Assembly: GCA_964443005.1 (NCBI GenBank)
Contig: CAYUBI010000045.1
Span: forward strand, 1 to 19,220
DNA length: 19,220 nt
DNA from: CAYUBI01 sp964443005
GTDB taxonomy: Bacteria > Margulisbacteria > Riflemargulisbacteria > GWF2-35-9 > CAYUBI01
Reading direction: 5' to 3'
The position numbers and the translations under genes were made by a program. A model generated the notes under the pieces. That model had not been told where the DNA came from. It did not search any database and worked only from the letters and a program-made list of their open reading frames with translations. Position 1 is the stretch's first letter; each line of letters starts with the position of its first letter. Below are positions 1-6,458 of the stretch, piece by piece.

Positions 1-110
1 TGACGTCAATTATTTTTTCCGGTCAGCGACAATTATAATTACCGGTCAACGACAATTAAAATTACCGAAATTTGCGTAACAGAAAAACGGAGTGAAGCGT
101 AGCTGAATGG
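1..110. mobile_element. IS21-like element end (tandem terminal repeats), no transposase in window
   Basis: Two tandem 23-base copies, at 19-41 and 42-64, match at 21 of 23 positions; each has the core GTCARCGACAATTA followed by AATTA. They follow TGACGTCAAT at the very edge of the window and are followed by a third partial unit (CCG at 65-67). Multiple tandem copies of a GTCA-CGACAATT core just inside a terminal TG are typical of the ends of IS21-family insertion sequences. No istA/istB-like gene is present on either strand to the right, so this is either the end of an element lying to the left or a solo remnant. The family assignment is from memory of the end structure and is tentative. Confidence 0.4.
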
Positions 111-128
111 GGTTTATACTGGCTTTAA

Positions 129-296
129 TTAGATGCAGCTATATTTTGTATTATTCTTCTTGCCAGATTTACTTAGTAATCCTTGATCTAAGCCAACCTT
201 CAAATCTCTACTAGCAGTGGCTGCAGATATTGGTTTATGTATGAGCATATAGTCTTTTCGTGAGAACAAACTTTTTCTGAAAGACTCTTTTTTACA
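129..296 (-). pseudogene. Fic-family-like C-terminal winged-helix remnant
   Basis: An open stretch of about 55 codons on the minus strand ends in TAA at 129-131 and has no start codon in context; it is closed upstream by an in-frame TAA near 298. It contains SAATASRDLKVGLDQGLLSK followed by a basic, Asn-rich end. The pattern SxATASRDLxxLxxxGLLxKSG(K) is the C-terminal DNA-binding helix segment seen in Fic/DUF4172-type proteins and in many DeoR/wHTH regulators. The AMP-transferase core (HPFxDGNGR) is absent, so only the tail survives. It could equally be the tail of another winged-helix protein. There is no ribosome binding site or start, so I treat it as a gene relic. Confidence 0.45.
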
Positions 297-393
297 TTAC
301 TTTTCAACTTTGAACCAAAGAAGTATTATTATAAAAGCAGGTATTTTTTTCTGGTTTTTTCTTAATTTTTACTATGGAATTTTACTTGACTTT

Positions 394-418
394 GAGGGTT
401 CGAATCACTTTTCTCTGC
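394..418 (+). other. Solo tRNA T-arm-like sequence (possible att remnant)
   Basis: GAGGGTTCGAATC at 394-406 has the universally conserved T-arm GGTTCGAATC and is followed by a pyrimidine-rich tail and TGCAC. No matching acceptor 5' strand or anticodon arm lies upstream, so it is not a tRNA gene. The same 13 bases occur at 6038-6050 inside the tRNA-like element. A partial tRNA 3' end is what tyrosine-recombinase integration into a tRNA gene leaves behind. It sits immediately after the stop codon of the minus-strand nuclease gene. Confidence 0.4.
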
Positions 419-419
419 A

Positions 420-1400
420 CTAATACTTTATTGCCAGACCGTTATCGAGCAGCTCTTGATTAAGGAAAATTCCCGTTTTAATGATTTGAAATAGATCAGA
501 TTCGTTTTCGTCATAGAAAATATCCGCGAGATACCGCGTAAATTTATCTCGCCAATAGGTTTTTACAGCAATAAATTTGCAAGTGTTCAGCTGCGTTTCA
601 ATGTAGGTTTTCGCAGTCTGGCCTTCAGAGGTTTGGATTTCTGCCGAATTGATGCCTCTTAACCGAAGCTTTTGCTTGGTTCCGGCACCGTAACCTTGGT
701 CGATATAGACCCAAAGGGTGTCGCCATCAAGGACCTCCAGTACATACGCTTTGTACGTGTAATGGGGAACGGATCCAAAGTGAACCGGGTGTGGCAGTGG
801 GGCAGGCATTGTTGCGTCAACCGGTTTATCGATAAAAAAGTTGAACCCAAGGTCGATTTTGGTCATACCATTAATCTTCTCGGTTACAAACACATAGGGC
901 TCATCTCGGCTCACAGATAAAATCGCGTGGCCTTTGGTGGTAATTGATTTCTGGGGCATACCCAGTTGGTTTCGCAAGTCCCTAACGCTAAGATTCTCCG
1001 TCTCGATTTTTTCTTCGTAAGCTTGGCGCTGATCGGAATCCGTGATACTTAGCAATATGGTATAGTGCGACCATGTTAATTTTCCGGACGTACGGAAAAT
1101 GTTGGGGTATTCTTCATGAAACTGAACACTTTGATATAATAGAGTCTTTGCTATCTTGAGTTTGGCAGACAAATCAACGATTCGTGTTTTGCCATAATCG
1201 GCCCGGTTAGCGTGTTTTAGAATGTCGTTCTTGATATGCTGTCCGATCTTCCAGTAAGTTTGTTTTTTCTCGTTTTCAAAGGATTGCTGGCCGCGAGCTT
1301 GTCCCTGTTCTATTTCATGGAGAATGATCTTGACAAGCGGATCAGGTTCGTCGCCGATAATAGCTGGATCGTTAGTTATGGGCATTCTATATTTTTCCAT
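420..1400 (-). CDS. DUF1016 N-terminal + thermonuclease (SNase) fusion protein
   Basis: 326 residues. Residues about 20-150 match the DUF1016/YhcG N-terminal domain (helical, with YWKIGQHI at 49-56 and a conserved LTWSHY at 108-113), usually found fused to nuclease domains. After a linker (150-212), residues 213-326 form a staphylococcal-nuclease fold: LDGDTL at 224-229, LRLRGINSAE at 245-254, and RYLADIFY at 289-296. By alignment with S. aureus nuclease, the catalytic Arg35, Glu43 and Arg87 correspond to R246, E254 and R289, while the metal ligand Asp40 is Asn251. Asp21 corresponds to D225 or D227. Base composition is visibly richer in G+C than the genes to its right, suggesting a different origin. 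There is no good Shine-Dalgarno; Met6 is an alternative start. The likely role is a nuclease in defence or mobile-element biology, inferred from the domains only. Confidence 0.8.
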   Translation of the reverse strand: MEKYRMPITNDPAIIGDEPDPLVKIILHEIEQGQARGQQSFENEKKQTYWKIGQHIKNDILKHANRADYGKTRIVDLSAKLKIAKTLLYQSVQFHEEYPNIFRTSGKLTWSHYTILLSITDSDQRQAYEEKIETENLSVRDLRNQLGMPQKSITTKGHAILSVSRDEPYVFVTEKINGMTKIDLGFNFFIDKPVDATMPAPLPHPVHFGSVPHYTYKAYVLEVLDGDTLWVYIDQGYGAGTKQKLRLRGINSAEIQTSEGQTAKTYIETQLNTCKFIAVKTYWRDKFTRYLADIFYDENESDLFQIIKTGIFLNQELLDNGLAIKY

Positions 1401-1732
1401 TCTAAAATAGTTTTGTCCATATGGTCATAGCTTAACTCATTGTTTAGTTTTTAGGGCTAATTATACTTGAGCTTTTATTTGCATGGATATCGGCAGATAA
1501 TAATATATTATGTGGCTTTATAAGCCACCCTATTTGGTTTAAAATTTTGGAGGGGAAGCCCCCTAAAAATTCGTCTGACAGGGCAAAAGTGGGGGTCGTA
1601 GCGCCATAAATGCATCAACAATAGTTGGTGTAATCAGCTCTTTTGCTATATAATATTAGGTATATGTGCGTCAGGCGAAGCTGACGCTTGCCAGTGAGGA
1701 TTGAATAAACTTCAACAGTCTCACCAAGGTAA
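1401..1732. other. Hairpin-rich non-coding stretch
   Basis: I see no convincing gene. Three short hairpins are present: GTGGCTT/AAGCCAC around TAT at 1512-1528, AGGGG/CCCCT-type pairing near 1550-1565, and a perfect 7-bp stem GCGTCAG/CTGACGC around GCGAAG at 1668-1687. The spacing is irregular and the stems do not share a sequence, so this is not a CRISPR or an integron attC array. It could be the 5' structured leader of the broken reading frames that follow, or scar sequence from several recombination events. Confidence 0.4.
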
Positions 1733-1870
1733 GTCAAAATTAAGGATGATGGCGACGGCCAATCTGGGACGCCTTGTACCGAGTCTTGGTATGATACGTT
1801 GATGAAAGACTTATTGAGAATCAATAAAAATCTTATCGAATATGTTGAACAACTAAGGAAACTATTCTGA
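1733..1870 (+). pseudogene. Unrecognised protein tail, start missing
   Basis: A 45-codon reading frame opens after an in-frame TAA at 1730-1732 and ends in TGA at 1868-1870. It lacks a start codon near its beginning (the first is a TTG-ATG pair about half-way, near 1798-1803). The translated tail ends MKDLLRINKNLIEYVEQLRK plus LF, a plausible amphipathic helix, preceded by an acidic Gly-rich segment (DDGDGQSGT). The stop overlaps the ATG of the next short frame (TGATG), the classic arrangement of a translationally coupled pair. I do not recognise the family. It may be the surviving 3' end of a transferred gene. Confidence 0.35.
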
Positions 1871-2016
1871 TGACAACACTAGGCAGAATTGATGCGGACT
1901 TTAACGGTTACAGCCAATTTATCGACTTTTATCAAAATTATAAGGATAAATGGTTCGGGACGGTTGATGTTCGCACCGAATTCATACATGCAACTTGGGG
2001 TCAACGCGAGCTATAG
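1870..2016 (+). pseudogene. Truncated coupled reading frame (N-terminal 48 residues)
   Basis: The frame starts at the ATG of a TGATG overlap with the frame before it and stops at TAG 2014-2016. It begins MTTLGRIDADFNGYSQFIDF and continues YQNYKDKWFGTVDV. The first 35-40 residues look like a folded, aromatic-rich protein start; the last 8 or so are read in a frame that belongs to the Omp85 fragment. This suggests a recombination junction between about 1960 and 2005, where the 5' part of this gene was joined to the 3' part of an outer-membrane protein gene. The family is not recognised. Confidence 0.35.
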
Positions 2017-2542
2017 TTTAGATACATTAAATGACCGCAAGCATCCTACTGATGGTCAATACTTGCGACTCTCTTTAAAAATCTGCCCTCCCCAAGTCAA
2101 TCCTCAATACGACTACAATCTTTATTCACTTGATTATCGACTATTTCGAGAAGTATTCCTTGATCATACTATTGGTTATCACTTATCGATTCAACAGGTC
2201 ACGGGCCGCCCTACAGTGTACCAATATCCTGTTTTAGGGGCCTATCATTCCATGCGCTCAGTAGTTTGGCGAAGATATACAGATAAAGCAATGATGTTAA
2301 ATACACTTGAATATCGATGGCCATTATTTCCACTTGGAGACTCCATAAATCTTCAAGGGACTGTTTTTTTGGACGCGGGACAAGTTGGTTCGGATTTTTC
2401 AGGACTTAATCTCTCACGATTTATTTGGGGATCGGGAGTTGGACTTGAGTTTATTTTATCATCTGGATTTACCATTGGTGTTGATTTAGGCCAAAGTAAT
2501 GGGGATCTTGCTATCAATCTAGGATTTGGAGAATCCTTTTAG
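1889..2542 (+). pseudogene. Omp85/BamA-family (D15-like) beta-barrel, C-terminal fragment
   Basis: The frame can be read from 1889, but family-like sequence begins only near 2000, at NASYSLDTLNDRKHPTDGQY, the usual 'xDTRDxxxxPTxGxYxxL' strand of the Omp85 16-strand barrel. About 180 residues of barrel follow, including FLDAGQVGSDF (near 2370-2400) and the closing strands GSGVGLEF and AINLGFGESF. The terminal Phe is the aromatic C-terminal residue of the signal read by the BAM complex. POTRA domains, signal peptide and roughly half the barrel are missing; complete members exceed 450 residues. It is therefore a 3' remnant, probably not functional, and gives good evidence that the lineage has an outer membrane. 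An intact short barrel is possible but less likely, as no signal peptide is in frame. Confidence 0.65.
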
Positions 2543-2709
2543 CAAAATCATTTAATCTGGATACCTTAGAATGATCCAATTGTTCACTTTTTTGAAAAGG
2601 CATAAACTATTCAAGTCAGGTTAACAATAATCCATTAGGATGAAGGTGTTGGTTTAATGGTGATTCAAATTTGACTAATTTGACTTTTTCTGAATATAAT
2701 CAATATATT

Positions 2710-3684
2710 ATGTCGTTTAAAAAGGAACAAATTTCTAAGTCAATCAACGATAACTTGGCGTTTTTGTCGAAAAACATCTCACTTGAAAATGTGATAGGTC
2801 TTTTTGACAGTAATCGTGGCGCTCAAGACTTTTTTGCACAGCTTTTTGCTTTGGTTTTTGGATATAACAAATTAATAAACTTAGACAAGTTGCATAATTC
2901 AACCAATTATCCTGCGATTGATTTAGGAGATAATGAAGCAAAGATAGCTTTTCAAATAACTACAAACTCAGATAGCCAAAAGATAAAAGATACAATCAAT
3001 ACCTTTATAAAACATGAACAATACAAAATCTATGATAGATTAGTGGTTTTTATTATTGGCGAAAAACAAGCATATACTACGACGTTTGATACTCAATCAT
3101 TATTTACTTTTAACAAAGACACAGATATATGGGATGATAAATTATTAATTAGAGAAATCGATAAATTAGAGATTCAACAACTTGAACAGATTCAAAAATT
3201 TCTGCAAGAAAATCTTGTTGAGTACAAATTTCCAGAATCACTATTTGATCGCGACATAAAGCAGTGTATTGAAATCCTAAAAAGAGATTTTGGTAGCAAT
3301 GCTACGATTGATAACTCACTTAAAAGGCGAAATGATGGATTTATTGAACAAAAAAATACTGTCAACAATATGTCGTGGGATTTTTTCAAAGAAAAGATCA
3401 GGGGACACTTAGCATACAACAAAGCGATATTCGATTTCCTGCAAAATGAGATAAATAAAGATGTTAGAATTGACTACTTGGAAGTAGCTCAGGCAATACA
3501 GGACTATTACCAAGATAATGCAAATAATTTCACATCCTTTGAAAATGTTTTTGAGGCAATATTTCAGAAAATAAATACCTATAACGATAACATTTCAGGA
3601 ATCGATACTAAGCTGAAAATATTACTTCACAACATGTATTTTAATTGTGATATCGGTACAAATCCAAATAATAATAATGATTAA
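2710..3684 (+). CDS. SMEK-domain protein of an ABC-three-component system
   Basis: 324 residues from the ATG used here; an in-frame TTG at 2671 would add 13. The N-terminal 130 residues match the SMEK domain: FKKEQISKSINDNLAFLSKN, then DSNRGAQDFFAQLFALVFGY, then AIDLGDNEAKIAFQITTNSD. That last strand pattern (I/V-x-F-Q-I/V-T/S) is typical of SMEK and resembles a degenerate restriction-nuclease fold. The remainder is helical, with a conserved-looking EINKDVRIDYLEVAQAIQDY near the C-terminus, as in ABC-3C specific C-terminal domains. The stop overlaps the next gene by 8 nt, and the third gene follows 9 nt after that one. In the ABC-3C scheme this is the effector/sensor partner of the DUF2326 ATPase. 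The gene is much richer in A+T than the housekeeping genes to the right. The start is uncertain, as neither candidate has a strong ribosome binding site. Confidence 0.75.
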   Translation: MSFKKEQISKSINDNLAFLSKNISLENVIGLFDSNRGAQDFFAQLFALVFGYNKLINLDKLHNSTNYPAIDLGDNEAKIAFQITTNSDSQKIKDTINTFIKHEQYKIYDRLVVFIIGEKQAYTTTFDTQSLFTFNKDTDIWDDKLLIREIDKLEIQQLEQIQKFLQENLVEYKFPESLFDRDIKQCIEILKRDFGSNATIDNSLKRRNDGFIEQKNTVNNMSWDFFKEKIRGHLAYNKAIFDFLQNEINKDVRIDYLEVAQAIQDYYQDNANNFTSFENVFEAIFQKINTYNDNISGIDTKLKILLHNMYFNCDIGTNPNNNND

Positions 3685-3913
3685 ACCTACGAAATACACA
3701 AATATAGATTTGTCGGTAATTGGGCTTAGTGCGTTAATAATAAAGCTACTAAAAGATGAGCCATCTCAAAAATACAACCAAATTTTAAGCAAGATTGTTT
3801 ATCAAAAAGGAAAACAAGCAAAGGAGAATTTCTTATTATCTTTAAGTTTTCTATTTCTGCTTGGGAAGGTTAAATATTATCGGCAGGAGGATGTTATTGA
3901 GTTAATAGCTTAA
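3677..3913 (+). CDS. ABC-three-component system middle component
   Basis: 78 residues beginning MIKPTKYTNIDLSVIGLSAL. I chose the ATG at 3677 rather than an in-frame ATG at 3647 because middle components of the MC6/MC8 type begin with a short 'M-x-K/L-PTK-H/Y' segment, and because the ATG then overlaps the preceding stop by 8 nt, giving coupled translation. The rest is a compact helical/winged-helix-like protein ending LLGKVKYYRQEDVIELIA, matching the family's 'ALxxLFxLGxIxxxxxxxxL' end. Known only as the obligatory small linker between the sensor/effector and the ATPase in predicted ABC-3C conflict systems; the biochemical role is undefined. Confidence 0.7.
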   Translation: MIKPTKYTNIDLSVIGLSALIIKLLKDEPSQKYNQILSKIVYQKGKQAKENFLLSLSFLFLLGKVKYYRQEDVIELIA

Positions 3914-3922
3914 TATATTATT

Positions 3923-5704
3923 ATGAAATTATCTAAAATATATTCAAACAACTCCAAATTTAAAACGATTACCTTTAACGAGGGATTTAATGTTATTTAC
4001 GGAGATGTTGATAATGAAATAGATGAAACCACTGGAAAAGTTCATGAACATAATATTGGAAAAACCTCCCTTGTAAACCTGATTGATTTTCTTTTATTAA
4101 AAGAAGAAAACAAAGATACTTTTTTTGGAAAATATAAAGATATATTTTCTGGGTGGATTTTCTACTTGGAAATTAAACTGAATAATGGGAAGTACCTTAC
4201 AATTCGTAGGGCCGTTGACCAAAATTCGAGAATTTCATTTAAAGAACATTTCTCCAGAGACCAAGATTTTACACGAGAAAATAGTTGGGACTTTGACGAC
4301 CTATCAATAAATACAACTGATGAAATGCAAAATCCTAAGCATATCCTTGAAAAACGATATTTGTGCTTCGAAATAAATACAAAATTTAAATTCAGAAGAT
4401 TTTTGGCTTATCTTTTGAGAAATCAAAATGATTATCAAGACGTTTTTAAGCTCAATAAGCACAGAGGCAAAGATTTATATTGGAAACCAGTTGTTTTTGA
4501 ATTGCTTGGATTCGATTCTTCCAGTCTTCAAGAAAAATATGCACTTGATGACGATATAAAAGAAGAAAAGAGTCATATAAAGAAATTACAAAGCAAACAT
4601 GATTCAGATAATGAGATATATAAAATTAAGGCTGCGATTGAAGCAAAAGAAATTGAAAAAAAGGAAATTCAACAAAATATCGATAGCTTTGATTTTTATC
4701 AGAAGGAACAAAATATTAATTTTGACTTGGTAAAGAATGTTGAAAATGAGATCGCACAACTCAATAAAGAAGAATATCTCCTAAACCATAACATTGAACA
4801 AATCAATAAGTCTCTAGACTCTGAAAATAAGCCTTCATTGAAGATAGGCGAACTGGAACAGCTTTTCAATGAGGTTAATATATATTTCCCTAATAATTTA
4901 TCAAAAGATTATCAGGACGTTTTATCTTTTTCTTCTCAAATAACTAAAGAACGAGAGAAATACTTAAAAGAAGAGTTAAAAGAATTAAAGGATAAGCAGG
5001 TTACGGTCATTGAGCGATTAAAGGCTTTAAATTATACCAGAGGGGATATGCTCTCAATTCTTAAAGAAAAAGACACTTTTATCAAATATAGAAAATTTCA
5101 AGAAGACCTAGTGCGAATTGAGAGCGAGATATATGGCTATCAAAGCAAATTGGAACATGCAAAAACAATAGAGAATTACCAGAATTCTCTTGAGGCTACC
5201 AAAGATAAAATTAAGGCTCTTGTATCTTCCATTAAAGACGAGATTGATAAGGATAATAGCAATTTTCGTGAAATTAAAAAAATGTTCCAAGATATTTATA
5301 AAAAAACATTTGAATACACAGCACTTCTTGTTGTAGAGCCTAATAAATCTGGCAACGTAAAATTTGATACGTCAGTGCTAAATAAATCAAAGGATTTGAC
5401 AGGCAAAGGCGATGGATATACATCAACAAAGGTATTATGTGCGAGTTTCGTTTTAGCAATTTTAATTCACTACTCATCAAAATCGTTTTATAGATTTGCG
5501 TATCATGATGGAATATTAGAAAGCTGGGGAGATAACCATAAAATTCAGTTTATTAAATTGCTTAGAGAATATTGCGAGAGATATAAAATTCAATACATCA
5601 TAAGTCTTATTAAAAGCGACGTTCCTAAGGGATTTAATTTTGAATGCAACGAAATAGTAAGGACTTTAAGCAAACATGACGAATTGTTTGGTTTTGAGTT
5701 TTGA
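3923..5704 (+). CDS. DUF2326-domain SMC/RecN-like ATPase of an ABC-three-component system
   Basis: 593 residues. The N-terminus is an SMC-like ATPase half with a P-loop EHNIGKTSLVNLIDF (G46-K47-T48), lacking the usual upstream Gly as is common in this family. Residues about 200-450 are a long charged coiled coil (repeated KEIEKKEIQ, KEELKELKDK). The C-terminal half has GKGDGYTSTKVLCASFVLAI (from 494), corresponding to the ABC signature region, and a Walker B/D-loop-like FAYHDGILESW around 525-535; this end is the DUF2326 domain. It closes a tight three-gene unit (9-nt gap). By analogy with RecF/RecN/SMC proteins it should bind DNA ends or aberrant nucleic acid and signal to the partner proteins; that function is inference. 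No frameshift or truncation is visible, and all motifs are present. Confidence 0.82.
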   Translation: MKLSKIYSNNSKFKTITFNEGFNVIYGDVDNEIDETTGKVHEHNIGKTSLVNLIDFLLLKEENKDTFFGKYKDIFSGWIFYLEIKLNNGKYLTIRRAVDQNSRISFKEHFSRDQDFTRENSWDFDDLSINTTDEMQNPKHILEKRYLCFEINTKFKFRRFLAYLLRNQNDYQDVFKLNKHRGKDLYWKPVVFELLGFDSSSLQEKYALDDDIKEEKSHIKKLQSKHDSDNEIYKIKAAIEAKEIEKKEIQQNIDSFDFYQKEQNINFDLVKNVENEIAQLNKEEYLLNHNIEQINKSLDSENKPSLKIGELEQLFNEVNIYFPNNLSKDYQDVLSFSSQITKEREKYLKEELKELKDKQVTVIERLKALNYTRGDMLSILKEKDTFIKYRKFQEDLVRIESEIYGYQSKLEHAKTIENYQNSLEATKDKIKALVSSIKDEIDKDNSNFREIKKMFQDIYKKTFEYTALLVVEPNKSGNVKFDTSVLNKSKDLTGKGDGYTSTKVLCASFVLAILIHYSSKSFYRFAYHDGILESWGDNHKIQFIKLLREYCERYKIQYIISLIKSDVPKGFNFECNEIVRTLSKHDELFGFEF

Positions 5705-5998
5705 CAATAACATTATGGAAATGATGGAAAACAGGGTTTACCACATTCCCACAATTACGACGATGATTGTTTTTTCTTGGCGACAAGCGAGGGCGACACC
5801 ACTGGACTACGTGGGGAGTACGTTGACATACTAGGGTACAACTAAGGGACACTAATTGCCCATATAAAATGGCTCTATTGTTTAGGCACAAATTAGGGAC
5901 AAAGACGAAGAAGATACTGAATATTAATGAAAGATTTGACAAGGTAATAATATCGGTTAGCCTAGGAATCAAAAGGATTCAGCAAGATATTAGAAAAT
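5705..5998. other. Gene-free stretch with short AGGGACA-type repeats
   Basis: No supported gene. Four short related sequences, TAGGGTACA (5832-5840), TAAGGGACA (5843-5851), TAGGCACA (5883-5890) and TTAGGGACA (5893-5901), are all on the same strand within 70 bases. They lie about 100 bases before the tRNA-like element. Iterated short direct repeats next to a tRNA 3' end resemble integrase arm-binding sites of a tyrosine-recombinase attachment region, although no integrase gene is in the window. Confidence 0.35.
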
Positions 5999-6061
5999 CG
6001 GGAAAGTTACAAAACTCAGCTTCTCAAGCTGAGGGTCGAGGGTTCGAATCCCCTTTTCCCG
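5999..6061 (+). other. tRNA-like element without D arm (CTC loop), probable att/tRNA pseudogene
   Basis: CGGGAAA at 5999-6005 pairs perfectly with TTTCCCG at 6055-6061 as a 7-bp acceptor stem. CTCAGC/GCTGAG encloses the 7-base loop TTCTCAA, with U33, CTC at anticodon positions and A37. GAGGG-TTCGAAT-CCC forms a T arm with the invariant TTCGA. Where the roughly 26 bases containing the D arm should be, there are only about ten (GTTACAAAA region). There is no encoded CCA (TTA follows), unlike the two real tRNA genes in this window. Most likely a decayed tRNA gene or the tRNA-derived half of an integration site. A functional D-armless tRNA would be extraordinary in a bacterium and is unlikely. 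Confidence 0.6.
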
Positions 6062-6148
6062 TTATAAAAAATAGTTTACAATGAATTATATCAGGTTGAA
6101 TTGTTATCGAATAATCAATGTGCTAAAGGCTTTAGGAATAACTCAAAT

Positions 6149-6355
6149 ATGTTACATCATCAAAATCATTGTTTTTTTTGTGGATCTACTCTCGGTCAAA
6201 TTAGTCAGGCAACAGAACATTTAGTCAACGCTATTTATTATTGTAAGAAGTGTCGGGTAGATTATTGTGATCAATGTAGTTATGAAAAACAGATTAATGG
6301 AAAATCAAAACAACTGTGCTCTCGTTGTGACACTGTTCTTAAAAGAGAAGATTGA
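6149..6355 (+). CDS. Small zinc-binding protein with four CxxC knuckles
   Basis: 68 residues from the ATG at 6149 (an in-frame TTG at 6101 would give 84). Four Cys pairs are regularly spaced: CFFC, CKKC, CDQC and CSRC. The order and spacing fit a two-zinc cross-brace or tandem zinc-ribbon fold of the FYVE/RING/B-box size class; bacterial examples of unknown function exist. Nothing else in the sequence indicates function. It ends about 100 bases before the SEC-C protein gene on the same strand and shares a short KQING-SK segment with it, so the two may act together. There is no strong Shine-Dalgarno, leaving the start uncertain. Confidence 0.5.
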   Translation: MLHHQNHCFFCGSTLGQISQATEHLVNAIYYCKKCRVDYCDQCSYEKQINGKSKQLCSRCDTVLKRED

Positions 6356-6458
6356 TTCGTATCCAATTCTTTGAATTTGATCAGAATACAATATTTTGTT
6401 ATATTGATAATTGATCAGGAGTAATACTTCTTAATCAAATGACTCATGGAGACGTAAA

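Noticed and set aside
672..920. Plus-strand frame of 82 codons
   Set aside because: Lies wholly opposite the DUF1016-thermonuclease gene, has no ribosome site and resembles nothing; a shadow.
1688..1720. CRISPR-repeat-like GGATTGAAT near a short palindrome
   Set aside because: A single occurrence with no regularly spaced copies, so not an array.
5634..5972. Minus-strand frame of 112 codons after the ABC-3C ATPase
   Set aside because: Low-complexity Arg/His/Cys-rich product, overlaps the ATPase 3' end, no ribosome site; the region looks non-coding.
5869..6084. Plus-strand frame of 71 codons covering the tRNA-like element
   Set aside because: Runs through the stems of the tRNA-like element and the short repeats; no protein-like pattern.
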